A stretch of DNA of 64,000 nt, taken from the NCBI GenBank assembly GCA_038135065.1, contig JAYPWI010000009.1, positions 39,546-103,545 on the forward strand, given 5' to 3'. This document shows, in pieces, positions 9,314 to 17,902 of this stretch; within the stretch, counting starts at the first letter, position 1; each line of letters opens with the position of its first letter. The notes beneath the pieces were generated by a model. That model saw only the letters and a program-made list of their open reading frames with translations. It was not told where the DNA came from and did no database searches. This stretch comes from JAYPWI01 sp038135065 (GTDB taxonomy: Bacteria > Actinomycetota > Acidimicrobiia > Acidimicrobiales > Poriferisodalaceae). The translations under genes and the position numbers were made by a program.

Positions 9314-10090
9314 TTATTCCTCCAGAGCGAGTTCGTTGGCGACGGAGATCAGCTCACCCCCGTCGATGTTCATGATGTTGCCCGTCATCCAGTCCGCGGC
9401 TGCGGCCAGGAACAGGGCTGCTTCCCCGATGTCGGACGGCTCCCCCAAGCGGCGCATCGGGAGCGCATCGGCGATGGCCTGACCACGCGGTCCGCTCCAC
9501 AGCACCTTGGCGAAGTCGGTGCGGATGAGACCCGGTGCGATGCAGTTGACCCGCACCTTGGGCCCCATCTCCGCAGCCAGCTGCCGGGTCATATGCATCA
9601 AGGCGTCCTTGAGCATGCAGTACACGCCCAGGGCCTCGCTGGTCACGTGTCCACCCACCGATGCGATGTTGATGACCGAGCCGCCGTGCTCGGACATCCA
9701 GGTGTTCCAGGCCACCTGGGTCCACTGGAACGGGGCGCGGAGGTTGACCTCGTAGGTCTTGTCGAGGCGGGGAACGTCGCAGTCGATCATCGGTCCCGCC
9801 CACGGGTTCGTCGCTGCGTTGTTGACCAACACGTCACAGGACCCGAACCGCTCGATGGTGCCGTCGACGACCCGCTGGGCCTCGTCGAGGTGCCCGATGT
9901 GGGAGGCGATGAAGTCAACCTCTCCGTCACAGTCGGCCATCTCGGCGGCTGCCGCCTCGCACTTGTCAGCCTTGCGGGAAGTGATCATCACGTTGCACCC
10001 GGCCTCAGCGAAAGATCGCACGATCCCCTTGCCGATCCCAGCCGAGCCGCCCGTGACGATGGCCGTCTTGCCGTCGAGTCGAAGTTCCAT
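9314..10090 (-). CDS. SDR family oxidoreductase
   Basis: A classical 258-residue short-chain dehydrogenase. The nucleotide-binding motif TGGSAGIGKG is near residue 13, NNAA follows strand 4, the catalytic Ser is in NIASVGG, and Tyr/Lys are in YCMLK; the C-terminus has TGNIMNIDGG. NAD(P)-linked 3-hydroxyacyl or steroid oxidoreduction is typical. I use ATG 10090, with AAGGGG nine bases upstream; an ATG at 10099 would add three residues. It heads an operon with the acyl-CoA ligase two bases downstream, which suggests the same acid-degradation pathway. Confidence 0.92.
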   Translation of the reverse strand: MELRLDGKTAIVTGGSAGIGKGIVRSFAEAGCNVMITSRKADKCEAAAAEMADCDGEVDFIASHIGHLDEAQRVVDGTIERFGSCDVLVNNAATNPWAGPMIDCDVPRLDKTYEVNLRAPFQWTQVAWNTWMSEHGGSVINIASVGGHVTSEALGVYCMLKDALMHMTRQLAAEMGPKVRVNCIAPGLIRTDFAKVLWSGPRGQAIADALPMRRLGEPSDIGEAALFLAAAADWMTGNIMNIDGGELISVANELALEE

Positions 10091-10231
10091 TTCTCTCATC
10101 CCCTTCGCCGAAGCGTCCCCGGCCGTTCGTGTCGATCCCGGCCCCGCCAGTTGAGCACATCGACCACCCCCTACGTTCTCATCTGCAAGGCTGCGGGGCG
10201 AACCCGGGGGACGGGGCCAGGAGGGAATCTC

Positions 10232-11110
10232 ATGAAGATCAGTGTTGCCGGGATGTTCGGGAACGGCCCGAAGCGGGGGGTCGGCTACTTGCAGGACTTC
10301 GCCCGAGCCGCTGAGGACATCGGCTACGCGTCGTTGAGCCTGCCCGAGCACGTCGTGTTCTTCGCCGACTACGACTCGAAGTACCCCTACACCGAGGACG
10401 GTTCCACCAACTGGGGTACCGAGGTTGGTCTCTTCGACCCCCTGTTCGCGGCCCAGGCCGCAGCTGCCGTGACCACCACCCTCCGCTTCGTCAGCGGCGT
10501 GGTGATCCTCCCCCAGCGGCCGGCCCTGCTGACCGCCCGTGAGGTGCTCTCCCTCGACCACCTCACCGGCGGCCGCTTCGACTTCGGGATCGGATCGGGC
10601 TGGTCGTGGGAGGAGTACGGGGCTCTGGGAGTTCCATTCGAACATCGGGGTCGTCGCATGGACGATTACATCGCCGCCATCCAAGCAGTGTGGGGCCCCG
10701 GCGACCGGGTGACCTATCAGGGCGAGTTCGTTCAGTTCGAGAACGCCGTCATGAACCCCAAGCCCCTGACCCCGGGCGGCCCCAAGCTCATCATCGGGGG
10801 CAGCACACCGGTCGCCATGCGTCGATCGGCTCGCCACGACGGATGGTACGGCTGGTGGGCCCTCGTCGACATCGAGGAACACGTGGCCGAGTTCGAGCAG
10901 ATCCTCAACGAGGCGGGCAGGTCCCGTACCGATGCGGACTTCGACTTCATCCTGGGGATACCGACGGGCTTCAATGCCTACGACGAGGTGGCCGACAAAG
11001 CAGCCCGAGCCCGGGATCTGGGGGTCGACGAGCTGGTGATCGCTGCCCCGATCGGAACGACCGACTACGCCGACGTCCTCCAGCAGTATTTCGACGCAGC
11101 CAGCGGCTGA
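10232..11110 (+). CDS. Luciferase-like (F420-dependent type) oxidoreductase
   Basis: A 292-residue TIM-barrel protein of the bacterial luciferase-like superfamily. Visible family features are LPEHVVFF, LDHLTGGRFDFGIGSGW, NPKPLTPGGPKLIIGGST and a conserved C-terminal VDELVIAAP. In actinobacteria such proteins usually use coenzyme F420 or FMN; the cofactor cannot be proven from sequence alone. The start at ATG 10232 has a near-perfect GGAGGGAA eight bases upstream. The frame is open for a long way 5', but that part is antisense to the SDR. It closely resembles the protein at 29946 (shared SKYPYT motif). Confidence 0.92.
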   Translation: MKISVAGMFGNGPKRGVGYLQDFARAAEDIGYASLSLPEHVVFFADYDSKYPYTEDGSTNWGTEVGLFDPLFAAQAAAAVTTTLRFVSGVVILPQRPALLTAREVLSLDHLTGGRFDFGIGSGWSWEEYGALGVPFEHRGRRMDDYIAAIQAVWGPGDRVTYQGEFVQFENAVMNPKPLTPGGPKLIIGGSTPVAMRRSARHDGWYGWWALVDIEEHVAEFEQILNEAGRSRTDADFDFILGIPTGFNAYDEVADKAARARDLGVDELVIAAPIGTTDYADVLQQYFDAASG

Positions 11111-11122
11111 GGACCAGCTCGG

Positions 11123-12379
11123 TCAGGACCGGATCGTCTCGTTCCACGGCCCCGCATCGGCCCGCGGTTCTTTGGGGAGGCCGAGCACCCGCTCACCGAT
11201 GATGTTGCGCTGGATCTCGTTGCTTCCCGAGTAGATCGACCCGGGTCGAGCCCCCATGAAGGTCGTCACCCAGGCTCGCGAGGAATACGGGGACCCCACA
11301 TCGTCCACCCCCACACCGGTCGCCGCATCGCGGCCCGACGGTGCGGTGGCGTCCATCCCCAGCACGTCCATGGCCAGCTCGGTGAACCGCTGGTGGTGCT
11401 CGGACCACAGGATCTTGTTGAGCGAGGACTCGGCGCCGGGGTGGTACCCCCGCAGCGACCGGGCCACCGTCTGCAGGCCCCCGAAGGCCATGAGGCGGGT
11501 CGTGGTATAGGCGGCAGCGAACCGCTGGCGCATCACGGGATTGTCGAGGAGCCCCCGGCTGCGGGCGACGGCGGCCAGGCGCTGCCACTCCTCGCCGTAG
11601 CGGATGCCGTTGGTCGTTGCGTCGTCGCCCCGCTCGTAGGCCAGCAGGGTGTTGGCCACCGCCCAGCCGTTGTTCACCCCACCGAGCACGTTGTCCTTGC
11701 TCGTTCGGGCGTCGCTGAAGAACACCTCGTTGAAGTCGTGATGACCCGCTGCGTTGACGATGGGCCGCACCTCGACCCCCGGTTGATCGATGGGGCAGAG
11801 CAGGAAGGAGATGCCCGCATGTTTCACGGCCGTCGGGTCGGTTCGGCACAGGACGAAGATCCAGTTGGCATTGTGACCCTGGCTGGTCCAGATCTTCTGC
11901 CCGTTGATGACCCACTCGTCGCCGTCGAGCACGGCCCTGGTGGCCAGCGATGCCAGATCCGAACCCGAATTCGGCTCGCTGTACCCCTGACACCAGACGT
12001 CGGAACCATCCAGGATGCGGGGCAGGAACTGGTGCTTCTGCTCTTCGGTCCCCCAGTCGATCAGGGTGTGCCCGATCATCCCGATCGAAAAGATGTCGTT
12101 GTCGTTGCCCCCAGGGACCCCGGCTGCCGCGAATTCCTCGGCCAACACCGTGCGCTCCATCTGGCTGAGCCCGGCACCCCCGTACTCGGGCGGCCAGGCC
12201 ACGGCCAGCAGCTGGTGCTCGGCGAGGGTCCGCCGCCAGCGGGTGATGAAGTCGCGGCGCTCGTCGGGGTCGAACCCGCCCATGCCCGACCAGTCCCCCG
12301 GGAGGTTGGCCGACAAGAAGTCCTTGATCCGGGTCCGGAAGGCCGCAGCCTCCGGGGTGTAGTCCGCTTCAACACTCAC
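11123..12379 (-). CDS. Acyl-CoA dehydrogenase (FadE26-type subunit)
   Basis: A 418-residue flavoprotein for alpha,beta-dehydrogenation of an acyl-CoA. FAD/substrate motifs are CQGYSEPNSGSDLAS and INGQKIWTSQGH; the C-terminal YSGSNEIQRNIIGERVLGLP has Ser where medium-chain enzymes carry their catalytic Glu. A Glu at about residue 249 (LLAYERGDD) is positioned like the base of isovaleryl-CoA dehydrogenase and of the mycobacterial steroid FadE26 type. That suggests a bulky or branched substrate and possibly a heterotetramer, although no second subunit is adjacent. GTG start at 12379. Confidence 0.93.
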   Translation of the reverse strand: MSVEADYTPEAAAFRTRIKDFLSANLPGDWSGMGGFDPDERRDFITRWRRTLAEHQLLAVAWPPEYGGAGLSQMERTVLAEEFAAAGVPGGNDNDIFSIGMIGHTLIDWGTEEQKHQFLPRILDGSDVWCQGYSEPNSGSDLASLATRAVLDGDEWVINGQKIWTSQGHNANWIFVLCRTDPTAVKHAGISFLLCPIDQPGVEVRPIVNAAGHHDFNEVFFSDARTSKDNVLGGVNNGWAVANTLLAYERGDDATTNGIRYGEEWQRLAAVARSRGLLDNPVMRQRFAAAYTTTRLMAFGGLQTVARSLRGYHPGAESSLNKILWSEHHQRFTELAMDVLGMDATAPSGRDAATGVGVDDVGSPYSSRAWVTTFMGARPGSIYSGSNEIQRNIIGERVLGLPKEPRADAGPWNETIRS

Positions 12380-12511
12380 CGCGCACCTCGCTCGGCACCC
12401 CTGATGTGGTGCCCGGTTTCCCCTCGGTCGCCTGCCCCAGCAGCCGCTCGTATCCGGCGACCAGACTAGGCAGCATGCGCGGGGTGCGCAGCGAAGGCAA
12501 CGGGAGCAACG

Positions 12512-13279
12512 ATGGGGTCACTCGAGAACAAGGTCTGCCTGGTCACCGGGGTCGGTACCGGGATCGGGGAGGCAATCGCCCTCGCATATGGAGCCGAGGG
12601 GGCCACCGTCGTGGGCGTCGACATCGACGTCGCAGCGGGATCGGACACCATGGGCCGGGCCGGAGGCTCCTTCGTGGCCTGCGACATCGCGGACATCGAA
12701 GCGGTCCGGACCATGGTCGACGCGGTCGCCTCCGACCACGGTCGGATCGACGTCCTGGTCAACAACGCAGGCATCACCCGCCAGCTCGGGTTCTTCGACG
12801 TGACCCCCGACGATTGGGATCGCATCAACGACGTGAACACCCGGGGTCTCTTCTTCTGCATGCAGGCCGTTGCGGCAACGATGCGGGACCACGGCGGGGG
12901 CACGGTGATCAACCTGGCCTCCATCGCCGGCAAGGGGTACCGAGGCACCTCGAACATCGCCTACGCAGGTACCAAGGGATGCGTCCTGGCCCTCACCAGG
13001 GTAGGAGCGCACCAGCTCGCCCGCTACGGCATCACGGTCAACGCCATCTGCCCTGGGGTGACCCGGACCGCGCTGTTCGATCAGGTCACCACGGCAGCGG
13101 CCGAGCGCACTGGTCGCCCCCTCGAGGAGATCCTGAACCGAGCGGCACGGGAGATCCCACTCCGTCGACTCAATGCACCCGACGACATCGCTGCGGCCGC
13201 CGTGTTCCTGGCCACCGACGGGGCCCGCAACATCACCGGCCAGAGCCTCAACGTGGACGGTGGTCTTCGGTTCGACTGA
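12512..13279 (+). CDS. SDR family oxidoreductase
   Basis: A 255-residue classical SDR. The motif TGVGTGIGEA binds the cofactor, with an acidic VDID after strand 2 that favours NAD; NNAG, the catalytic Ser in NLASIAG, YAGTK and the C-terminal ITGQSLNVDGG follow. GGGAG precedes ATG 12512. It is divergent from the acyl-CoA dehydrogenase (132 bp between starts, the longest plausible promoter region nearby) and its stop abuts the stop of the converging methyltransferase with no spacer. Likely a 3-hydroxyacyl-CoA or alcohol dehydrogenase; substrate unknown. Confidence 0.92.
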   Translation: MGSLENKVCLVTGVGTGIGEAIALAYGAEGATVVGVDIDVAAGSDTMGRAGGSFVACDIADIEAVRTMVDAVASDHGRIDVLVNNAGITRQLGFFDVTPDDWDRINDVNTRGLFFCMQAVAATMRDHGGGTVINLASIAGKGYRGTSNIAYAGTKGCVLALTRVGAHQLARYGITVNAICPGVTRTALFDQVTTAAAERTGRPLEEILNRAAREIPLRRLNAPDDIAAAAVFLATDGARNITGQSLNVDGGLRFD

Positions 13280-14086
13280 TCAGGCTGGGGGCTTGGTGCC
13301 CTGGGCCTGAAAGAAGGTGAGCACGAACAACCAGTCCCCGTCGGCGATCGCCGCGTCGGCCCGGGCGGCCATGGCATCCAGGGCGGCGTCGGTCATGGTG
13401 CCCACTGCCCGGGCATACCCGAGGAAGTTCTCGAGGGTGCCCCGGAAGCCCCCGCGGTCGTCGACCATCGGTGCTGCGCTCGTCGTGACGCCCTGCAGTC
13501 CAGCCCGGCGCAGGGCTCCACGGAGGTTGCGCCCCATCGTCGGGTCGGCGAACGCAGGGCGGACGGCGTCGAGAAAGGACCGCCACTCATCACGATCGAA
13601 CGCCGTGCAGGCACTCAACCAGAAGTCGGTGTCCTGAGCTGCGACCACCCCTCCGGGACGCAGCACGCGGACGGCCTCGGCCATCACCGCGTCGACGTCG
13701 GGAACATAGAGCAGCACCGACTTGAACACCACCCTGTCCACGGTTCCGTCGGGCACGGGAAGGACCTCGTCGGTGACGTGGTGGAACTCGATGCGATCCA
13801 GAACACCGGCCCGTTCGGCGGCCCCGCGCGCGAGATCGAGCAGGTCCCGGTTCAGGTCGACGGCATGGACTCGGCCCTCGGGCCCCACGACCCGGGCCAG
13901 CTCCACGGCAACGTCGCCTGGGCCGCAGCCGAAATCCACGATCACCTCACCCGGAGCGGCCCCGAGAGGGTCGACCAGCAACGGTCGGTTGTGGTCGTTG
14001 ATACGGAACGAACGGCTGTAACGATCGAGACGCTCGGCTTCGATATCGACCCAGTGATCCTTGAAGTAGGTGTCCCGCCCCGTCAC
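13280..14086 (-). CDS. Class I SAM-dependent methyltransferase
   Basis: A 268-residue Rossmann methyltransferase. Motif I is VDFGCGPGDVAVELA, followed by VHAVDLNRDLL (acidic residue for the SAM ribose), a motif around VLPVPDGTVDRVV, and VLRPGGVV. This is the UbiE/arsenite-type small-molecule methyltransferase group; the substrate is not evident. The GTG start lies 4 bp after the stop of the TPR gene, so the two are one transcript. C-terminal residues 190-268 are variable and lack recognisable motifs. Confidence 0.88.
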   Translation of the reverse strand: MTGRDTYFKDHWVDIEAERLDRYSRSFRINDHNRPLLVDPLGAAPGEVIVDFGCGPGDVAVELARVVGPEGRVHAVDLNRDLLDLARGAAERAGVLDRIEFHHVTDEVLPVPDGTVDRVVFKSVLLYVPDVDAVMAEAVRVLRPGGVVAAQDTDFWLSACTAFDRDEWRSFLDAVRPAFADPTMGRNLRGALRRAGLQGVTTSAAPMVDDRGGFRGTLENFLGYARAVGTMTDAALDAMAARADAAIADGDWLFVLTFFQAQGTKPPA

Positions 14087-14090
14087 CGAG

Positions 14091-15389
14091 TCACCCCGCC
14101 GCGAAGTTGGCGATGGGCCGGTTCGGTTGACGCTCCCCCACGGCAGAGGCCACCGCGGCGGCCTCGCCGGGACGACCGTCCGCCACCAGCGCCGCGATGA
14201 GGGTGTTGACCACCATGTCGCGCTGAGCCCTACTGCCCCCGATCCGAACCACCTCGGTCATCACGGGTTCGAGCAAGCCGATCACCGTCGACCACTGCTC
14301 GGCAGTGAAGGCCTGCCACGCCCGGTTCAGGGTGGCACCGAGGGTTCCGGCCGGAAGCTTGCCCTGCTCACCCAGTTCTTGCAGTTGCTCGATGCAGCCG
14401 ACCAGATCCTCGGTGCGTCCGAGGGCGGCGTAGGGCAGCCCGGCATGAGCGTCCACGAACACGATGGGTCGCCGGAAGTTCTCTTCGTAATAGACACGGA
14501 CCGACTCCCAGGCCGCGTCGTCGCGGGGAACGCCGGCAAGTTCAGCCCTCCACAGGAACGAGGCCGAATCGGTCACCACATTGATGGTGGGGCTTGCGTT
14601 GGTGCCTGGCAGGCAATTGGCCCCGAAGGCGTCACGGGCCTCGTCGTGGCGGCCGGCGCCCAGCAGCAACAGTGAGTAGTGCCACCAGTTGTGGCAGTGC
14701 ATGAGGCTGGCTGGGTCAGCCGAGTCGAGCCATTGCCCCAGAAAGGCAAGCGCCACGTCATCGGCCCCGCCCTCGTACAGAGCGTGGGCCAGGGTGTGCG
14801 CCCCGTGAGGGTTGTCGGGCTTGATCTCGAGCGACCGTTCGGCCAGCGCACGCCCCTGCTCCCAGCGACCCATCTCGAGCAGGGCGAAGGCGTGAACGGT
14901 GAGGAACCACCAGTCCTCCCCGTACGCCTCGGCCAGGGGCTCGAGCAGGGCCAACTGCTCGGGTTCTCGTTCGACCCGCCCGCTGAACCCAATCGACCCG
15001 AAGACCCCACAGGCCGGTGACAGGGCAAAGGCGTCGCGCGGGTAGTGCTCCAGGTGGCTCCGGGTTCGCTCCAGCGACGAGGGGATACGGCCCGATACGA
15101 CATCGGCCAGGATCTCGATGTGACCGCGCTCGCGCTCAGACACGCCGTCGAGCAGCCCGACCGCGGTCTCCGCAGCGTGGCGGGCCTCGGCACCCCGGGC
15201 CATGAGTTGGTGCTGACGGGCCATCGCGACATGGGCCATCGCGAAGTTCGGATCAGCGGCGATGGCCTCCCCGAGCCGATCCTCGACACCGCCATGGGCG
15301 GCCAGCATCCGGTCGATGGCATCGACGTAGGCGTCACGGGCCTCCCCGCTACCGGTGCTGAGGTCCAAGCCGTAGCGGTCGGTGTGCAT
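14091..15389 (-). CDS. TPR protein resembling TTC38
   Basis: A 432-residue all-helical protein without signal peptide. Helix pairs with TPR spacing recur (LGEAIAADPNFAMAHVAMAR; LAERSLEIKPDNPHGAHTLA; VALAFLGQWLDSADP). AHTLAHALYEGG followed by HNWWHYSLLLLG resembles the TTC38-like family found in bacteria and eukaryotes, whose function is not known. AAGGAGCAGCAC lies directly before ATG 15389. It is the first gene of a pair with the methyltransferase. It could be a scaffold or a substrate-recognition protein; that is inference. Confidence 0.82.
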   Translation of the reverse strand: MHTDRYGLDLSTGSGEARDAYVDAIDRMLAAHGGVEDRLGEAIAADPNFAMAHVAMARQHQLMARGAEARHAAETAVGLLDGVSERERGHIEILADVVSGRIPSSLERTRSHLEHYPRDAFALSPACGVFGSIGFSGRVEREPEQLALLEPLAEAYGEDWWFLTVHAFALLEMGRWEQGRALAERSLEIKPDNPHGAHTLAHALYEGGADDVALAFLGQWLDSADPASLMHCHNWWHYSLLLLGAGRHDEARDAFGANCLPGTNASPTINVVTDSASFLWRAELAGVPRDDAAWESVRVYYEENFRRPIVFVDAHAGLPYAALGRTEDLVGCIEQLQELGEQGKLPAGTLGATLNRAWQAFTAEQWSTVIGLLEPVMTEVVRIGGSRAQRDMVVNTLIAALVADGRPGEAAAVASAVGERQPNRPIANFAAG

Positions 15390-15417
15390 GTGCTGCTCCT
15401 TAGTAAATCGGCCTCGC

Positions 15418-16968
15418 TCAGGGACGGTAGGGGAAGGCCACTGGCCCGGTGGTGATCGATCGCTGGACGAGGTCGACCCACTCGCACAGCACGGGCCGGG
15501 TGTCCCGCGGGTCGATGATCTCCTGGATCTCGAAGAATTCGGCGGAGCGGTGGGGTGACCGCACCCGGTTGAGCCGGTCCCTGATCTCCTCCAGCAGGCC
15601 GTCTGGGTCGTCGCTGTCGGCCAGTTCCTGCTTATAGGCGACTTCGATCCCCCCTTCGATGGGCAACGATCCCCAGTCTCCGCTGGGCCACGAGTACCGG
15701 AAACTGTGGGCGCCGGGCTTGTTGTTCGATGCCCCCGCCACCCCGAACGCCTTCCGGATCACCACGCAGGCGAAGGGACTGGCCAGCTGTCCGAGTGCGG
15801 CCAGGGCCTGGCTACCGAAGCGGATGGTGGCACTCTCCTCGGACTCCTTGCCGATGAGAAAACCGGGACAGTCCTCGAGATGGACCACGGGAAGATGGAA
15901 GGTGGAGGCCAGGTCCAGGAAACGGATGAGCTTGCGACATGCGTCAGCTGTCCAGGCCCCGCCGTAGACGAAGGGATCCTCGGCGAACAGGGCCACCGGA
16001 TAGCCGTCGAGGCGGGCCAGACCGGTGATGATGGACTTCCCCCAGCCCCGACCGATCTCGAAGAAGCTGTCGGTGTCGACGATGGCGTCGATGACGCTCC
16101 TCATCTTGTAGACCCGGCGAGGTTCGCGGGGAACCACCGACAGCAGGGCTTCCTCGCGGCGGTGCACGTCATCGGTCGGGTCCGCCCGGGGCGGGCGCTC
16201 GTCCACATTGCTCGGCAGGTAGGACAGGAACCGGGCGGCCCTGGCGAAGGCCTCCTCCTCGGAGTCGACCACGTCGTCGATGGCTCCGTTCGAGGTGTGG
16301 ATGTCGGCGTGGCCGAGTTCTTCCTTGCCATGCCCACCCAGCGATGCCTGCTCGACGAGAGCGGGGCCGGCGATCATCATCTGGGCGGTGTCCCGCACGA
16401 TGAGCGAGTAGTGCGAGGTGGCCACCCGGGCCGCCCCGATACCGGCCACCGACCCCAAGGCGAGGGCCACCGACGGTGCGACGGCCAGGTGGTTGACCAC
16501 CTTCTCCCAACCCTTGACCTCGGGAATGTAGGTGCGCCCAGCCATCTCGATGGTCTTGACCGAGCCCCCACCCCCCATGCCGTCCACCAGCCGGACGTGG
16601 GGCAGACGCAACTCGATGCCCAACGACTCGGCGGTGTCACGTTTGGCGGGAATGGTGGCCTCGTTCGATCCACCCCGCACGGTGAAGTCGTCACCCGACA
16701 AGATCACCGGGCGACCGTCGATCCGGGCCACCCCGAACAGGAAGTTCGAGGGCATCAGATGGGTCAGGTTGCCCTCGTCGTCGTAGGTGGCGACACCGGC
16801 CGTCTTGCCGATCTCGTGGAACGACCCGGCATCGGCGATCCGATCGATCCGCTCCCTGATGGTGAGCTTGCCGAAGAAATGCTGTCGCTCGACCTTGTCG
16901 GCTCCACCGAGTTGCTCCGCGAGTGCCTCGCGCTGCCGCAGTTCCTCGATCTCGGCTTCCCAACTCAC
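15418..16968 (-). CDS. Acyl-CoA carboxylase carboxyltransferase (beta) subunit
   Basis: A 516-residue carboxyltransferase with two crotonase-fold halves. The N-terminal half has KLTIRERIDRI and the GGGGSVKTIE acyl-CoA pocket region; the C-terminal half has ARLDGYPVALFAEDP, VHLEDCPGFLIGKESE (the oxyanion region) and a Gly-rich KAFGVAGAS. It would move CO2 from carboxy-biotin to an acyl-CoA such as propionyl- or methylcrotonyl-CoA. No biotin carboxylase/BCCP alpha subunit is adjacent, so its partner must be encoded elsewhere. GTG start, divergent from TesB with 57 bp between starts. Confidence 0.9.
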   Translation of the reverse strand: MSWEAEIEELRQREALAEQLGGADKVERQHFFGKLTIRERIDRIADAGSFHEIGKTAGVATYDDEGNLTHLMPSNFLFGVARIDGRPVILSGDDFTVRGGSNEATIPAKRDTAESLGIELRLPHVRLVDGMGGGGSVKTIEMAGRTYIPEVKGWEKVVNHLAVAPSVALALGSVAGIGAARVATSHYSLIVRDTAQMMIAGPALVEQASLGGHGKEELGHADIHTSNGAIDDVVDSEEEAFARAARFLSYLPSNVDERPPRADPTDDVHRREEALLSVVPREPRRVYKMRSVIDAIVDTDSFFEIGRGWGKSIITGLARLDGYPVALFAEDPFVYGGAWTADACRKLIRFLDLASTFHLPVVHLEDCPGFLIGKESEESATIRFGSQALAALGQLASPFACVVIRKAFGVAGASNNKPGAHSFRYSWPSGDWGSLPIEGGIEVAYKQELADSDDPDGLLEEIRDRLNRVRSPHRSAEFFEIQEIIDPRDTRPVLCEWVDLVQRSITTGPVAFPYRP

Positions 16969-17025
16969 CGCGCCCCCTGATGGCCCTCGTCATCGACGTC
17001 GAAGGGCACGGTAGCCTGCCCCGGC

Positions 17026-17877
17026 GTGCCCACGCCCTTCGACCAACTGCTGCACCTCGAGCCTGCTGCATCGGGCCGTCTCCTCGCTCCGGTGGCCCCC
17101 GACCGTTCGGCCCGCACCTACGGAGGCCAGTTCCTGGCTCACACCCTGCGAGCGGCCCAGACGACGGTGGAGGACGACCGGGCCGTGCACTCCCTGCACT
17201 GCTACTTCCTCAGAGCCGGTGACGTGGACACCCCGACCGAACTCGAGGTCGAGCACCTGCGGGACGGGCGATCGTTCAGCCAGCGGCAGGTCACGGCGTA
17301 CCAGCAGGGTGTCGAGATGTTCAGCACCCTCATCTCGTTCCACACCGCCGAGCAGGGACTCGCCCACCAACCCGAACATCCCCTCGACGTGCCCGGGCCC
17401 GAGGAGGTGACCCTCACCTATCACGACGTCTGGGAGGCGACGCTTCCCCCCGAGCAGCGACCTTGGCCGGGTCGGGCCCGGCCGATGGACATCCGCTACA
17501 TCAACCCGCCGACGGCGCCCGAGGGGGTTCCCATCCTCGAGCCGCAACTGATGTGGATGCGCATACGTGAGCCCCTCGGCGACGACCCAGCCCTGCACGC
17601 CGTCGGTCTCGCCTACCTCGCCGACGCGACACTGGTCGATCACGTCACCCTGCCGCACGGCTTCCGCTGGCAAGACGAACGACTCACTGGGGCCAGCCTC
17701 GATCACGCTATGTGGTTCCACCAGTCCTGCCGGGCCGACGAGTGGCTGCTGTACGACCAGCGGGTGGAGTTCACGGGGGGAGCGCGGGGCCTGGCCTCGG
17801 GCCGGTTCTACACAGCAGACGGGACCCTGGTGGCGACCTGCATGCAGGAAGGACTCATGCGCTGGGCTGACGCCTGA
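17026..17877 (+). CDS. Acyl-CoA thioesterase II (TesB-like)
   Basis: A 283-residue double-hotdog thioesterase that hydrolyses acyl-CoA to free acid and CoA. Family marks are TYGGQFLAHTLRAAQTTV (active-site region of hotdog 1), HSLHCYFLRAGD, DGRSFSQRQV, and in hotdog 2 LDHAMWFHQSCRADEWLLYD with the conserved Asp and the C-terminal QEGLMRW. The length is normal for TesB. GTG start at 17026. It is followed after 25 bp by the SDR-like gene on the same strand, so the two may be co-transcribed. Confidence 0.93.
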   Translation: MPTPFDQLLHLEPAASGRLLAPVAPDRSARTYGGQFLAHTLRAAQTTVEDDRAVHSLHCYFLRAGDVDTPTELEVEHLRDGRSFSQRQVTAYQQGVEMFSTLISFHTAEQGLAHQPEHPLDVPGPEEVTLTYHDVWEATLPPEQRPWPGRARPMDIRYINPPTAPEGVPILEPQLMWMRIREPLGDDPALHAVGLAYLADATLVDHVTLPHGFRWQDERLTGASLDHAMWFHQSCRADEWLLYDQRVEFTGGARGLASGRFYTADGTLVATCMQEGLMRWADA

Positions 17878-17902
17878 AGGTCCCGACGCATAGCCTTTGC
17901 CC

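Noticed and set aside
9302..10231. Long open 5' extension of the luciferase-like gene at 10232
   Set aside because: Antisense of a complete SDR; the Shine-Dalgarno sequence and family N-terminus fix the start at 10232.
11123..12379. Acyl-CoA dehydrogenase inactive because Ser replaces the C-terminal catalytic Glu
   Set aside because: A Glu near residue 249 fits the alternative catalytic position of isovaleryl-CoA and FadE26-type enzymes.
12380..12511. The 132-bp divergent gap as a possible tRNA or small RNA
   Set aside because: No cloverleaf or strong hairpin is visible; it most likely only holds promoters.
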